Below, in pieces: positions 35,180-45,000 of a stretch of 64,000 nt of DNA (position 1 is its first letter; each line of letters opens with the position of its first letter). The stretch comes from Prevotella sp. (GTDB lineage: Bacteria; Bacteroidota; Bacteroidia; Bacteroidales; Bacteroidaceae). Made by a program: the position numbers and the translations under genes. The notes under the pieces are model-generated. The model was not told the DNA's origin. It did no database searches and saw nothing but the letters and a program-made list of their open reading frames with translations. The stretch is from positions 1 through 64,000 of the forward strand of contig JALFIX010000030.1 in NCBI GenBank assembly GCA_022775105.1, read 5' to 3'.

Positions 35180-36022
35180 CTATTTGAAAAATGCAATTAA
35201 TGATGTAATAAACGTCGCAATAGACATCCATATATATGGGGTGTGGAACGTATTGCCCATTTCGGTGGATTCGCGTTTTTTCTTGTTGTTGGGAACTACA
35301 TACACCAAGTCGTTCTGCTGAAGGTAGTATGCCGGGGAGAGAAGTGCCTGCTGCATATTTGTCATGTCGATATAATGCACCTCGTTCACTCCGTCAACAT
35401 TCCTGTTCACCATCACTGCACGGCGGTTGCCGTTGATGGTCATGTCGCCGGCGCGCGATATTGCGTCAACTATGGTGAAGTGGTCTTTTGTTATTGGCAC
35501 GTTGCCTGGTTTGCCTACCTCGCCGAGAACGTTCACGCTGAGATTCACATACTCCACGGTGACGATAGGCTCGCTCACTAATTCGCGCTCCACGAGCCGT
35601 CCCTTGATATAGGACGCCACCTCGCCTCGCGTCATGCCTTCCACGCGTATCTTGCCAAGCAGCGGGAAGTCTATCGTGCCCTGCTCATCCACTGTGTAGG
35701 CAAGCAACATGCCATTGCCGCCAGATACGCCCCCGGCTGTGGTCTCTGGCTTCACGTCAGCTCCAAGAGCGCTGTTGCCGCTTGTCTTGGCAGTGAGAGT
35801 GAACTGCTGTTCGAGCAGTGGGTTGCTGCTGTTTACTATGATGTTAATCTTGTCTTCAGGACGAAGTCTGAATTGCTGCTCCGTCTGCAATGCCATGCCG
35901 TTGAGTGCGGCGGCATCCTGGAAATAAGCAATGTCCTTGGGTGTGGAGCATGAATAGAGCAATGCTGCCATTAGGCAGAGCATTCCGCGTCTGAAGATTT
36001 TGCTTGTTATTTCTTCTGTCAT
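35180..36022 (-). CDS. wza: Wza-like polysaccharide export lipoprotein
   Basis: I set the start at 36022 (MTEEITSKIFRRG) and not at the ORF-track start 36106, because the preceding 28 residues are histidine-rich and overlap the end of upxY. The 280-residue protein then has a proper lipoprotein signal (AALLYSCSTPKD, Cys 25), a Poly_export domain (FRLRPEDKINIIVNSSNPL) and SLBB domains (VNVLGEVGKPGNVPI). A C-terminal membrane helix (YIWMSIATFITSLIAFF) is present. It should form the outer-membrane channel for the polymer and work with Wzc. Confidence 0.92.
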   Translation of the reverse strand: MTEEITSKIFRRGMLCLMAALLYSCSTPKDIAYFQDAAALNGMALQTEQQFRLRPEDKINIIVNSSNPLLEQQFTLTAKTSGNSALGADVKPETTAGGVSGGNGMLLAYTVDEQGTIDFPLLGKIRVEGMTRGEVASYIKGRLVERELVSEPIVTVEYVNLSVNVLGEVGKPGNVPITKDHFTIVDAISRAGDMTINGNRRAVMVNRNVDGVNEVHYIDMTNMQQALLSPAYYLQQNDLVYVVPNNKKKRESTEMGNTFHTPYIWMSIATFITSLIAFFK

Positions 36023-36045
36023 TATTATTTGTCTTTTATTCTTTA

Positions 36046-36723
36046 CTAAACAGAATTGATGGGCCTGATGAATGCGGTGGGAATATATGCCGTGGCTATG
36101 AGGCACAGCCCCTCGATTTCCACAACAACTCTCTGTTCGCTTGCCACTCGCGCCACCTTGCCTTCCACGCCCTTGAAGTCTCCGTCAATCACTCGCACTG
36201 TCTCTCCGCTCTTGTATCTGCACGGTCTGTCGCCCACAACGATGGTGTGCTCGTTGTCGATACTTGTTACGAGGATGAAGTTCATCATTCTTCTGTATTC
36301 AATGGTCAGTGGAGGGTTTTTGCCGTATTCGTCGGTCTTGAAGTGGTCATAGTAATAGCTTATATAATCATTTATCTTGGCATCTTTCATCAGGGTCTCC
36401 ATAATCTCTTCAGTTGTATATACGAAGATGAAGTTTGGCAACAGAGGTTCCAATATGCGCCGCTTCTTTCCTTTGACAAGTTTCATCACGTGGTGTTTGG
36501 GATAATGGTATTCCACGGATTTGCTGTCGAATATGTCTGCGGCTTTCTGCGCCCTGCCGTATGAGGCTCTCAGTACATACCATTTCTTGTTTGGGTCTGG
36601 GGCAAACCTTACCGACACCCCATCACCTGTAATATTGGCTTTGAGGGGGGCGCTGGAGGTAAGTCCAGGGCATGGAGATTCTGTCCCGTCTCGTCGGGCG
36701 TTCACATCAGACAATGTGCCCAT
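36046..36723 (-). CDS. upxY: UpxY-family NusG-like antiterminator
   Basis: Residues about 46-150 are a NusG N-terminal domain (KKWYVLRASYGRAQKAADIF) and residues about 170-215 a KOW domain (SGETVRVIDGDFKGVEGKV). UpxY proteins are encoded first in Bacteroides capsule operons and prevent premature termination in the leader of their own operon. Here it heads the 28-kb locus, 23 bp before wza. No UpxZ-like gene is present. The first 45 residues are an unusual extension (TESPCPGLTSSAPLKANIT) whose DNA contains a CTGGA...TCCAG palindrome. The extension may be an inserted repeat, or the true start may lie further in. Confidence 0.9.
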   Translation of the reverse strand: MGTLSDVNARRDGTESPCPGLTSSAPLKANITGDGVSVRFAPDPNKKWYVLRASYGRAQKAADIFDSKSVEYHYPKHHVMKLVKGKKRRILEPLLPNFIFVYTTEEIMETLMKDAKINDYISYYYDHFKTDEYGKNPPLTIEYRRMMNFILVTSIDNEHTIVVGDRPCRYKSGETVRVIDGDFKGVEGKVARVASEQRVVVEIEGLCLIATAYIPTAFIRPINSV

Positions 36724-36842
36724 AATAGGATATTTTTAGACTACGTAAACAGGGCGTTTGTGCTGTTGTCAATAGTCTTGTTATATCAAAGTAATCTCGC
36801 CATACTATTTATAATAAGCAGGCAAGATGTAATAGTTGGGTG

Positions 36843-36879
36843 CAAAAGTACAAATAAAATATTAAAACCCCTTATCAAA
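36843..36879 (-). promoter_or_regulatory. likely promoter of the polysaccharide operon
   Basis: The minus strand has TACTTTTG (36843-36850), a good -7 box, with TTTG (36876-36879) at a spacing of 25 nt, longer than the usual 19-21; no better -33 box is present. The transcript would start near 36836, leaving a leader of about 110 nt on which UpxY could act. Confidence 0.5.
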
Positions 36880-36968
36880 ATAGAAAAAGATTACATTACC
36901 CCTCCCGATTTAACTTTGTTTAACCAGTGTTATGCGTTTAGGCAACTATTATGCTGGTAAAATTATAA

Positions 36969-37052
36969 ACACAGAGATACAGAGTCACAGAGCTTTTTTC
37001 TGTTTCTTTAAAAAACTTAGAAATTGAACTCCGTGCCTCTGTGACTCTGTGT
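36969..37052. repeat. inverted CACAGAG repeat, possible terminator of mrp
   Basis: ACAGAGTCACAGAG on the left and its reverse complement CTCTGTGACTCTGT on the right (14 bp perfect) are separated by about 45 nt. The outer ends continue with TTTTT on the right and TTTATAATTT on the minus-strand exit. It could end the htpG-mrp transcript, but it is also a common dispersed repeat type. Confidence 0.55.
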
Positions 37053-37064
37053 TTTTATTTCTGC

Positions 37065-38168
37065 TTAATTCTTCTTCACCTTGACAATCTTTGTGGGTTC
37101 CTGCTCCTTGTTGCGGCGGTTGACCACAGTGACTACCGCCTGGGCGAGGTTGATGAATGCCTGGCCGGTGGCGGTGTCGATATTACATGCTGCGGGTTCT
37201 CCTTCGTCGCCGCTCTCGCAGATGCTCTGCACGAGGGGAATCTGGGCGAGCAGCGGTGTCTGCATCTCCTCGGCAAGTCGCTTGCAGCCTTCCTTGCCAA
37301 AGATATAGTACTTGTTTTCGGGCAGTTCGGCTGGAGTGAACCATGCCATGTTCTCTACAAGACCGAGGATTGGTACATTCACCTTCTCATTGCGATACAT
37401 GTCGATACCCTTGCGGGCATCTGCCAAAGCCACGTTTTGCGGAGTACTTACGATAACGGCTCCCGTGATGGCAAGTGTCTGAAGCAGAGTGAGATGTATG
37501 TCGCTTGTGCCGGGAGGAGTGTCGAGGATGAAGTAGTCGAGTTCGCCCCAGTCGGCATCGGCTATCAATTGTTTGAGGGCATTCGAAGCCATACCGCCAC
37601 GCCACAGAGTGGCTGTCTCGGGATTTACGAAGAAACCGATACTCAGCAGTTTCACTCCGTATTTCTCGATAGGCTCGATCAGCTGTCTGCCGTCTTTCTC
37701 CACGGCATACGGGCGGGCATCCTCCACGCGGAACATCTTAGGCATCGACGGCCCGAAGATGTCGGCATCAAGCAGTCCAACCTTATATCCAAGGCGTGCG
37801 AGCGATATTGCGAGATTGGATGCAACTGTGCTCTTGCCCACGCCTCCCTTGCCTGAGCTTACGGCGATGATGTTCTTCACCTCGGGCAGAAGCTTGCCCA
37901 CTTCGGGGCGAGGTTTCGACTTGAACTCGGTGACTATCTCCACTTCCACATCTTTGGATATGTGGTAGTGGATGGCTGCCTCGGCTGCCTTCACGGTAGA
38001 TTTAAGGAACGGGTCGGTGTCGCGTGGAAACTCCAGCACCACCTTCACCTTCATTCCGTTGATACTCGGAGTGTCGGCAACCATACCGCTCTCAACGAGG
38101 TTCTTCTTTGTTCCCGCATACGTCACCGTGGCGAGTGCGTCGAGAATCAGCTTAGGGTATAATGTCAT
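37065..38168 (-). CDS. mrp: Mrp/NBP35-type iron-sulfur cluster carrier ATPase
   Basis: The 367-residue protein has an N-terminal MIP18/DUF59 domain and a P-loop domain with AVSSGKGGVGKSTVASNLA (about 101-119), LLDADIFGPSMPKMF and FILDTPPGTSD. Mrp/ApbC proteins carry Fe-S clusters to target apoproteins. The CPxC pair that usually precedes the IFG motif is replaced by MAWFTPAELPENKYYIFG, as I would expect in Bacteroidota forms. It lies 9 bp after htpG on the same strand. Confidence 0.93.
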   Translation of the reverse strand: MTLYPKLILDALATVTYAGTKKNLVESGMVADTPSINGMKVKVVLEFPRDTDPFLKSTVKAAEAAIHYHISKDVEVEIVTEFKSKPRPEVGKLLPEVKNIIAVSSGKGGVGKSTVASNLAISLARLGYKVGLLDADIFGPSMPKMFRVEDARPYAVEKDGRQLIEPIEKYGVKLLSIGFFVNPETATLWRGGMASNALKQLIADADWGELDYFILDTPPGTSDIHLTLLQTLAITGAVIVSTPQNVALADARKGIDMYRNEKVNVPILGLVENMAWFTPAELPENKYYIFGKEGCKRLAEEMQTPLLAQIPLVQSICESGDEGEPAACNIDTATGQAFINLAQAVVTVVNRRNKEQEPTKIVKVKKN

Positions 38169-38177
38169 GATTTATCT

Positions 38178-40232
38178 TCATTTAATCAGTTCTATCGAAC
38201 GTTTGAGGAACTTGTCGAGAGCTGCTCCCTTGAGCATTCCGTTCTGCAGCAGGGCGAGGTCGATGAGCTGGTGAACTATGCTGTTGTCCTTGGCATAGTT
38301 GGCAAACAACTCGCGCTTCTTGTTCTTCTCGTCCTCAATGGCCTTCTCGGTGTTCTTCACGTCGTCCTTCTCCTCTTGGGTGATTTCCTCAGGCTTCTTC
38401 TTGTCCTGCGACTGGTGGAGGGCGGCGAGACGAGCCTCCTGACCCTTAATCTCACCCTCGATGGGCTTCAGAGCCTCGGCAGTGCTGCTCTCGCAATCGT
38501 CGAGCACCTTCTTGATTAGCGGATGGTCGGAGTTGAGCACGAGGTTGTATGAGTCAGGCATCTGGGCATAGAAACTCATGCCAGCCTGCAGACGGCTCAT
38601 GTCCTTCATTCGGCGCATATATTCGCTCTGGGTGATGATTACAGGCTGTGCCTGCTCGCCCATAGGCTCAACGTCAACGTAAATCTCAGCCTTCTCCAAC
38701 TTCGGCAACTGTGTGGTGAATACAGTCGAGAGATGCTCCTTCTTGTCAGCCTCCAGACTTTCCTTCTTGGCATCCTCCTTCACGATGATGCGCTCGATGA
38801 TGTCGCTGTCAACGCGGGTGAAATGGCTCTTCTCTAACTTCTGCTCCAGCATCGATGCTGTGGGCACGTCGAGTTCACCGTCCATGAGCAGCACGCTGTA
38901 TCCCTTAGCCTTTGCAGTCTCGATATAGCTGTACTGCTCCTCCTTGTTAGTGGAATACAAATATACGAGGTTGCCGTCCTTGTCGGTTTGGTTGTCCTTG
39001 ATGAGTGTGCGGTATTCATCGAATGTAAAGTACTTGCCCTCAGTGTCTTTCATCAGAGCGAAGTCCTTGGCGCGGTCGTAGAACGATTCCTCGCTGAGCA
39101 TACCGTAGTTGATGAAAATCTTAAGGTCGTCCCATTTCTCCTCGAATCCCTTGCGGTCTTCCTTGAAGATGCTCTGCAGACGGTCGCTCACCTTCTTGGT
39201 GATATATGTGGCGATCTTCTTCACGTCGCGGTCGCTTTGCAGGTATGAACGGCTCACGTTCAGAGGGATGTCCGGTGAGTCGATTACTCCGTGGAGCAGT
39301 GTGAGGAAGTCGGGCACGATGCCTTCCACCTGGTCGGTCACGAACACCTGGTTGCAGTAGAGCTGGATCTTGTTGCGCTGCAGTTCGATGTTCGACTTTA
39401 TGCGGGGGAAGTAGAGGATACCCGTGAGGTTGAACGGATAGTCAACGTTGAGGTGAATCCAGAACAGAGGCTCGTCCTGCATGGGGTAGAGGGTGCGGTA
39501 GAACGACTTGTAGTCCTCGTCCTTCAGTGTGCTTGGAGTCTTTGTCCACAGCGGCTCCACATTATTTATAATATTGTCCTCGTCGGTCTCCACGCTCTTG
39601 CCGTCCTTCCATTCGGTCTTCTTGCCGAATGCCACCGGCACTGCCATAAACTTGCAGTACTTGTTGAGCAAGCCCTGAATAGTGTTCTTCTCAAGGAATT
39701 CCTTGCAGTCGTCGTCGATGTGCAGCACTATGTCCGTACCGCGGCTCTCTCTCTCGGCATCGTCGATTTCGTATGCCGGCGAACCGTCGCAGCTCCATTT
39801 CACTGCCTTGGCTCCTTCGCGATAGCTCTTAGTGATGATATCCACCTTCTTGCTCACCATGAATGATGAGTAGAAGCCAAGTCCGAAGTGTCCGATGATA
39901 TTGTTGGCGTTGTCCTTATATTTCTCCAAGAAGTCGTTCACGCCGGAGAATGCTATCTGGTTGATATACTTGTCGATTTCCTCCTCGGTCATACCGATAC
40001 CGCGGTCGCTGATGGTGAGTGTGCCTTCCTTCTCGTCGAGGCTAACGCGCACTGTCAGGTCGCCAAGTTCGCCTTTGAAGTCACCTCTTTCGGCGAGTGT
40101 TTTCATTTTCTGCGAAGCATCGACAGCGTTTGACACCATCTCGCGCAGGAATATCTCATGGTCAGAATACAAGAACTTTTTGATGACGGGGAAAATGTTC
40201 TCGGTTGTAACCCCGATGTTACCTTTTTGCAT
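38178..40232 (-). CDS. htpG: chaperone HtpG (Hsp90 family)
   Basis: I place the start at 40232 (MQKGNIGVTTENIFPVIKKF), the usual HtpG start, and not at 40277. The protein has 684 residues with the GHKL ATP-binding motifs REMVSNAVDA, SDRGIGMT and GHFGLGFYSSFMV, and a middle domain with NVSRSYLQSD. HtpG is a cytoplasmic ATP-dependent chaperone. The linker after residue 570 is charged (KKPEEITQEEKDDVKNTEKA). It is the first gene of the htpG-mrp operon. A palindrome at 40322-40336 may control it. Confidence 0.97.
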   Translation of the reverse strand: MQKGNIGVTTENIFPVIKKFLYSDHEIFLREMVSNAVDASQKMKTLAERGDFKGELGDLTVRVSLDEKEGTLTISDRGIGMTEEEIDKYINQIAFSGVNDFLEKYKDNANNIIGHFGLGFYSSFMVSKKVDIITKSYREGAKAVKWSCDGSPAYEIDDAERESRGTDIVLHIDDDCKEFLEKNTIQGLLNKYCKFMAVPVAFGKKTEWKDGKSVETDEDNIINNVEPLWTKTPSTLKDEDYKSFYRTLYPMQDEPLFWIHLNVDYPFNLTGILYFPRIKSNIELQRNKIQLYCNQVFVTDQVEGIVPDFLTLLHGVIDSPDIPLNVSRSYLQSDRDVKKIATYITKKVSDRLQSIFKEDRKGFEEKWDDLKIFINYGMLSEESFYDRAKDFALMKDTEGKYFTFDEYRTLIKDNQTDKDGNLVYLYSTNKEEQYSYIETAKAKGYSVLLMDGELDVPTASMLEQKLEKSHFTRVDSDIIERIIVKEDAKKESLEADKKEHLSTVFTTQLPKLEKAEIYVDVEPMGEQAQPVIITQSEYMRRMKDMSRLQAGMSFYAQMPDSYNLVLNSDHPLIKKVLDDCESSTAEALKPIEGEIKGQEARLAALHQSQDKKKPEEITQEEKDDVKNTEKAIEDEKNKKRELFANYAKDNSIVHQLIDLALLQNGMLKGAALDKFLKRSIELIK

Positions 40233-40321
40233 ATCTATTCTTTTTTTATTTATGTTTTCTGTCATTATATAAAGCAAATGTTATGCCAATAAGTCACTTC
40301 AGGCATCACATAAAGATATTT

Positions 40322-40336
40322 CTGCCATTTTGTCAG
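40322..40336. promoter_or_regulatory. imperfect palindrome upstream of htpG
   Basis: CTGCCATTTTGTCAG is an imperfect palindrome of the form CTGNCA-N3-TGNCAG, 90 bp upstream of the htpG start. No canonical TAnnTTTG promoter stands near it; the closest word is TAACATTTG. A heat-shock control element is possible but unproven. Confidence 0.35.
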
Positions 40337-40375
40337 ACAATACTCAGTTTCTATTAGTAACAACCATACAACTAT

Positions 40376-40427
40376 AAAAAAGCGACCTTATAGTTGGTTT
40401 TTAGAATATTCCCAACTGTAAGGTCGT
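40376..40427 (-). terminator. terminator of the HELLH protein gene
   Basis: On the minus strand ACGACCTTACAGTTGG pairs with CCAACTATAAGGTCGC (16 bp with wobble pairs) around a 14-nt loop and is followed by a run of T. The other strand also ends in T, so it may act in both directions. Confidence 0.9.
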
Positions 40428-40450
40428 TTTTATTCAACTAAGCAATGTTC

Positions 40451-42034
40451 TTATTTACTATTAACCACTTTCTTGCCGTTAATGATATAAACACCATTAG
40501 GAAGGGTGGAGAGAGTTGACTCACCTTGGCCTACCTTACGTCCGGAAGTAGTATAGATATCGGATGCAGACGAGGCAGGAGAGGAGGGGACTGTGGGCTG
40601 CGAGATGGCAGTCGGGATGTTGTTTAAGTCGCTTGATGTCAGGAATATCCAGCGCTGCTTCTCGGCTGTATCGGCGATGTTGAATGTAGTTGCTACGGTG
40701 ACACCGTTGGAATTGGCCTGAAGACAACGGGGAGTCCAGTTGCTCTCGGGATGAATGAGCCAGTAGCCACGGTAAACCGGACCGTTGAGAACCATCTGCA
40801 CATCCTTGCGTCCGCGCATCAGCTGGAAGTCCTCAAAAGAACCGGGAGAGGCAGTGCTTGCCATCTTGATGCCGTTGATGCCGCTCTTGGTATAACTGAT
40901 ATACTCGCCGGTGGCGGCATTCTGAATCTGATAATACTGGTTCTCGGGAGTGAAGGTGACAGTCCATGCCGCACTGTCGTTGGCAGCAACCTCCGCAGTA
41001 GTCATCTCGCGCCATGTCAAGTTGCCCTCCGGTGTGGGAATGAGATACGAACTGAGCAGACCGCGGTCTTTCGACTCGTTCTTGATGTAGTATTTCTCAT
41101 TGTTCTCGTGGGCGAAGGCATAGTAGGGACGTGAGAAACTTGATGATGTATGCTGCAAGCCGTCTTCGCCTAAAGCCTGGATAATCAGACTGTTGCCGAT
41201 ATACAGAAGTTCCTCGCCTGTGTCCTCATGCGCTCCGTTGATGCCGTAGGGCCACATGTGCTGGTAGTCGCCGTTGAGCTTTGCCGACGGACTGTTGTCG
41301 AGGAATCTCACCACCTCAGTCACCCTCTCGCCGAGCCATGCCCCTGTGCCATAGCCCTCGTTGTTATACGATGCACGCAGGTTATGACGGCTCCATTCAG
41401 TGTCAGCCCAAGGTATGACGCCAGTGCCGTGCAGCAGTTCGTGCAGGATAGTGCCGGTGCGCTGATATGAGGCATTGGCTCCCACCCTTATCCATCCGCC
41501 GTAAGAGCAGTCGGCAGTGGGCACACCATCCACAAATCCCACGCTCGTGTGGAATCCCGTGATGGAAGTGAGGTTGTTCCAATATCCCACGGCATCCTTC
41601 ACTGCATTAGTGATTCGCTCCTTCACTTCGGCAGAACCACCGTCGCGTATGTCGTAAGTGATTGTACCCTTGGGGATTGTGTAGAATTTGATGACTTCGC
41701 CGTAAGCCACTTCCCCCTCCTTGTCGATGGCATAGCCACGCATATAGTAGAGAGTTCCCGGCTTCAGTCCTTCAATACAGAAGATAAAACCGTTGTTGGT
41801 GAACTTCTTGGTAGTCTTGTTGTCATCCACAGTAGGGTCGGGCGATTCCGACCAGCAGAATCCCTTTTCGACAGATCCGGTACCCTTGACGGTCATTCTT
41901 CCGAATGCCATCGTTGCTCCTCTTGCATACCGTGTGTCAGTTTTCACGGTCAAGCTACTCGCGCCCGCCATTGTCGCGGGCATTGCCAACATTGCCGACA
42001 GGCAACAGGCCAACATTAAATTTTTCTTTTTCAT
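40451..42034 (-). CDS. secreted protein with HELLH metallopeptidase-like motif
   Basis: The 527-residue protein has a signal peptide ending near ATMAGA, an N-terminal fibronectin-like part (GFCWSESPDP, GTLYYMRGYAID), and a region with TILHELLHGTG, a zinc-peptidase HExxH motif. The third ligand of metzincins (HxxGxxH) is not seen. The C-terminal third looks like a ricin-type beta-trefoil (YYQIQNAATGEYISY, RCLQANSNGVTVA). It ends in IYTTSGRKV and LPNGVYIINGKKV, the tail typical of secreted Prevotella proteins. It starts 23 bp after the hybrid regulator gene and is probably co-transcribed with it. Confidence 0.75.
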   Translation of the reverse strand: MKKKNLMLACCLSAMLAMPATMAGASSLTVKTDTRYARGATMAFGRMTVKGTGSVEKGFCWSESPDPTVDDNKTTKKFTNNGFIFCIEGLKPGTLYYMRGYAIDKEGEVAYGEVIKFYTIPKGTITYDIRDGGSAEVKERITNAVKDAVGYWNNLTSITGFHTSVGFVDGVPTADCSYGGWIRVGANASYQRTGTILHELLHGTGVIPWADTEWSRHNLRASYNNEGYGTGAWLGERVTEVVRFLDNSPSAKLNGDYQHMWPYGINGAHEDTGEELLYIGNSLIIQALGEDGLQHTSSSFSRPYYAFAHENNEKYYIKNESKDRGLLSSYLIPTPEGNLTWREMTTAEVAANDSAAWTVTFTPENQYYQIQNAATGEYISYTKSGINGIKMASTASPGSFEDFQLMRGRKDVQMVLNGPVYRGYWLIHPESNWTPRCLQANSNGVTVATTFNIADTAEKQRWIFLTSSDLNNIPTAISQPTVPSSPASSASDIYTTSGRKVGQGESTLSTLPNGVYIINGKKVVNSK

Positions 42035-42057
42035 AGTTGTAATAAATTAATAGTTTG

Positions 42058-45000
42058 TTACTTTTCAATAAATTCCTTTACTGTCATTCCGAATTCCTTC
42101 TTGAAACATTTCGAGAAATACTTTGGCGTGTTGAATCCCACCTTCGCCGATAGTTCCACGATGGAGATTGAAGGATTCTCGCGCAGTATGCGGCAAGCCT
42201 CCTTCAGGCGGATGCTCGTGATGAACCCTGTGACGTTCTGTCCAGTGATGGCACGCAACTTGTTGTATAGCGTTGAGGATGAGATGCATAGGTCGAAGGC
42301 GAACGACTCGCGGTCGTAGTCGCCGTCCGACAGGTGTTTCTTCACACATTCCACCGCCTTTTCCACAAACGCCTGGTCGGGATTGCTGTAGTGATGTTCC
42401 TCAACCTTGAAGTCCGTCTGTTCGGCGAATTTCTTGCGTATCCTTTGGCGGTTAGCAATGATATTGCTCACGCGGATGTCGAGGTCGGTCATGCTGAACG
42501 GCTTGGTGATGTATGCGTCGGCACCGGTGACGAGTGCGTTGTTGCGGTCTTCGTCGCGGTTCTTTGCCGTCAGCATGATAATCGGCAACTGGGCATAGTT
42601 CGGGTCGTTCTTGATGGCCTTGGTCAGTTCGATGCCGTCCATCACTGGCATCATCACGTCTGAGATTACGATGTCCAGTTCCTCACGGTGTATGATATTA
42701 AGAGCCTGCTTGCCGTTCTTGGCAGTCATCACGTGGTATTTCTTGTCTAGCAGACGTTTCATGAGTGCGAGGAGTTCCTCGTTGTCCTCCACTATGAGAA
42801 TCTTGTATATATTATTGTCATCACTGTTTGGAGTGAGAGAAATGCCTGACACAGTGTCTGTTATGATGTCCTCTGCGGGTTGTCTCCTTCCCATTCCCGT
42901 GGTGTCAATCTCCTTTTGCAGAAAGGCGTCTTTCCTTATCGGAAGTGTGATGGTGAAGGTTGTGCCCTCATCCTTGCGGCTCTTGCAGTCGATTGAGCCG
43001 TGGTGAAGCTGCACGAGGTCGCGCGTCAGCGACAGTCCGATGCCAGTGCCTCCCGCCTTCATCCTGCGGTAGTCGCCGTCGTAGAATCGCTCGTAGAGTT
43101 TCTTCATCTGGCGGTGGGAGATACCAATACCGTTGTCCTCCACGGCGATCTTTATCTTCTGGTTTTCCTCTGCCACTCTCACAGTCACCTTTCCTCCCTC
43201 GTTGTTGTATTTTATGGCATTCGATATGACGTTATACATTATCTTGTCCAGTTTGTCGCTGTCAAACCATGCCTCGCTGAGGGCTTTTGTCTCGCGTGTC
43301 TCAAGTGTGAGCGTAACCTTCTTGGCTTCAGCCATCGGGCGTATGTCTTTCACTATGTTTTCGATGAATGTGAGCATATTTCCACGGCTCACCTTGAGTT
43401 TGAGCTGTCCTGCCTGTGCCTTTCTCACTTCGAGTATCTGGCGCAGCAGTCGTGTAATCTTGGTTATGTTGTTGTCTATCAGTGTATATTCGTCGTTGAA
43501 CTTGGCTTCCCTGTGCCTCATGTTATCCACAACGGCGGTGATTACCGCCAATGGTGTGAGCAGTTCGTGGGTGATATTGGTGAATACAACCGCCATCTGC
43601 AGACGGTTGCGCGTCTTCAGCAGTTCCTTGTACCACCTGATGCTGGCATAGATAGCCGCTATGCCGATTAGTATATACAGCATCCATGCCCACCATGTGA
43701 GATACCATGGCGGAAGCACTTTGATGGTGATGGAGTAGGGCAGTTCAAGCATGTCGCCGTAGTCATCGAATGCCCTCAGTCGGAACTTGTACGTTCCCGA
43801 CGGAAGGTTTTCGTATGTAGCTCGCCTTTGGTTGACGGTGAAGTGCCAATGGGTGTCATAACCTTCAAGACGGTAAGAATATCTGTTCTGGTCCTGATGG
43901 AAATAGTCGAGCAGTGCAAACTCAATTGAGAATCTGCTTATCGAGGCGGGAATTGTGATGTTGCGTGTGAATGCCGGCATCTCCTTGGACAACTGGCTGC
44001 GGGTGAGCGAGTCAAGGTAGTTGAATGGCTTGTCGTCGAAGGTCAAGTCGGTGATAGCCAATCGGTTGGTATGTCCTTTCATGGCTCTCATCTTTTCAGG
44101 TTCCACAGTGAGAATACCTTCCTTGCATCCGATGAAGAACTTGTTTTTGAATCTGAATATCTCTGAGATTGAGGCGATGCGCCTGCCTTGGGCATCCTCA
44201 TTGGAGAATGTCCTGATTTTGGGAAGAGCCTCGGGTGACTTCTCGTCAAATACGAGTTGGATGAGCGACTTGTCCGTCAGGAGCCAAATGGCTCCGAGGA
44301 TATCCTCGGAGATGGCGAACAGACTGTTCGCCATTATATGATATAAGCCATTGACCGCGACGAAGCGGTCTTCCTCTTCTTTGTAGAGGAACAGCGAGCC
44401 ACTGTTGGAAATCGCCCACAGTCTGTCGTGTGAGTCTTCCATACAATAGGATATGTCGTCAATGGCGATGTTTCCCAATATTTCCTTGTATTGCTTGTAT
44501 TTCAGTGAGTTAAGCTGCTTTACGTTTCCGTTCACACGTATGATGCCCTCGTTTTCGGTGGCAATCCAGATGTTCCCCTTGCGGTCTTGTGTGATGCCAC
44601 GTGCGTCGCAGTTTGAGAAGTTGCGTCCGTTTTCGGTCATGGTGAGCATGAATCCGTTGGCTTTCGTGTCTTGTTTGCCGTTGACTGAGGTTTTCACTCC
44701 CACGCCTTCCCTCTGTCCTACCCACACGTTGCCTTCGCGGTCGCAGAAGACGTAGTTCACGTAGTTGTCTGAGATGAATGGCGAATTACCGGTATTGAAT
44801 ACAGTTGCGTTTCCGTCTTTTATAGTCAGCACACCGCCACTGCTGCTTGCAAACCACAGGCTTCCGTCATTGTTCTGGGAAATGGCTGGCACTTGTGCTT
44901 TACATACTTCGTTGATATTCTTGCAGTTGCGCAGTTCGGGAATGTCTGTGTTATATGTTGTCACACCTGTAGCTGCATTGTACTTGGCAATGCCACAAGG

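Larger units (their letters stand above)
36724..37064. other. leader and intergenic region between mrp and upxY
   Basis: The 341 bp hold no gene. The upxY leader (36724 to about 36836) and its promoter occupy the left part. The right part contains a CACAGAG inverted repeat. The T-rich middle has no further clear signal. Confidence 0.7.

Noticed and set aside
36004-36564. 186-aa + strand ORF opposite upxY
   Set aside because: It is an antisense shadow of upxY.
38178-40277. 699-aa htpG start
   Set aside because: HtpG proteins start at MQKGNIGVTTENIF; the extra 15 residues are not typical.
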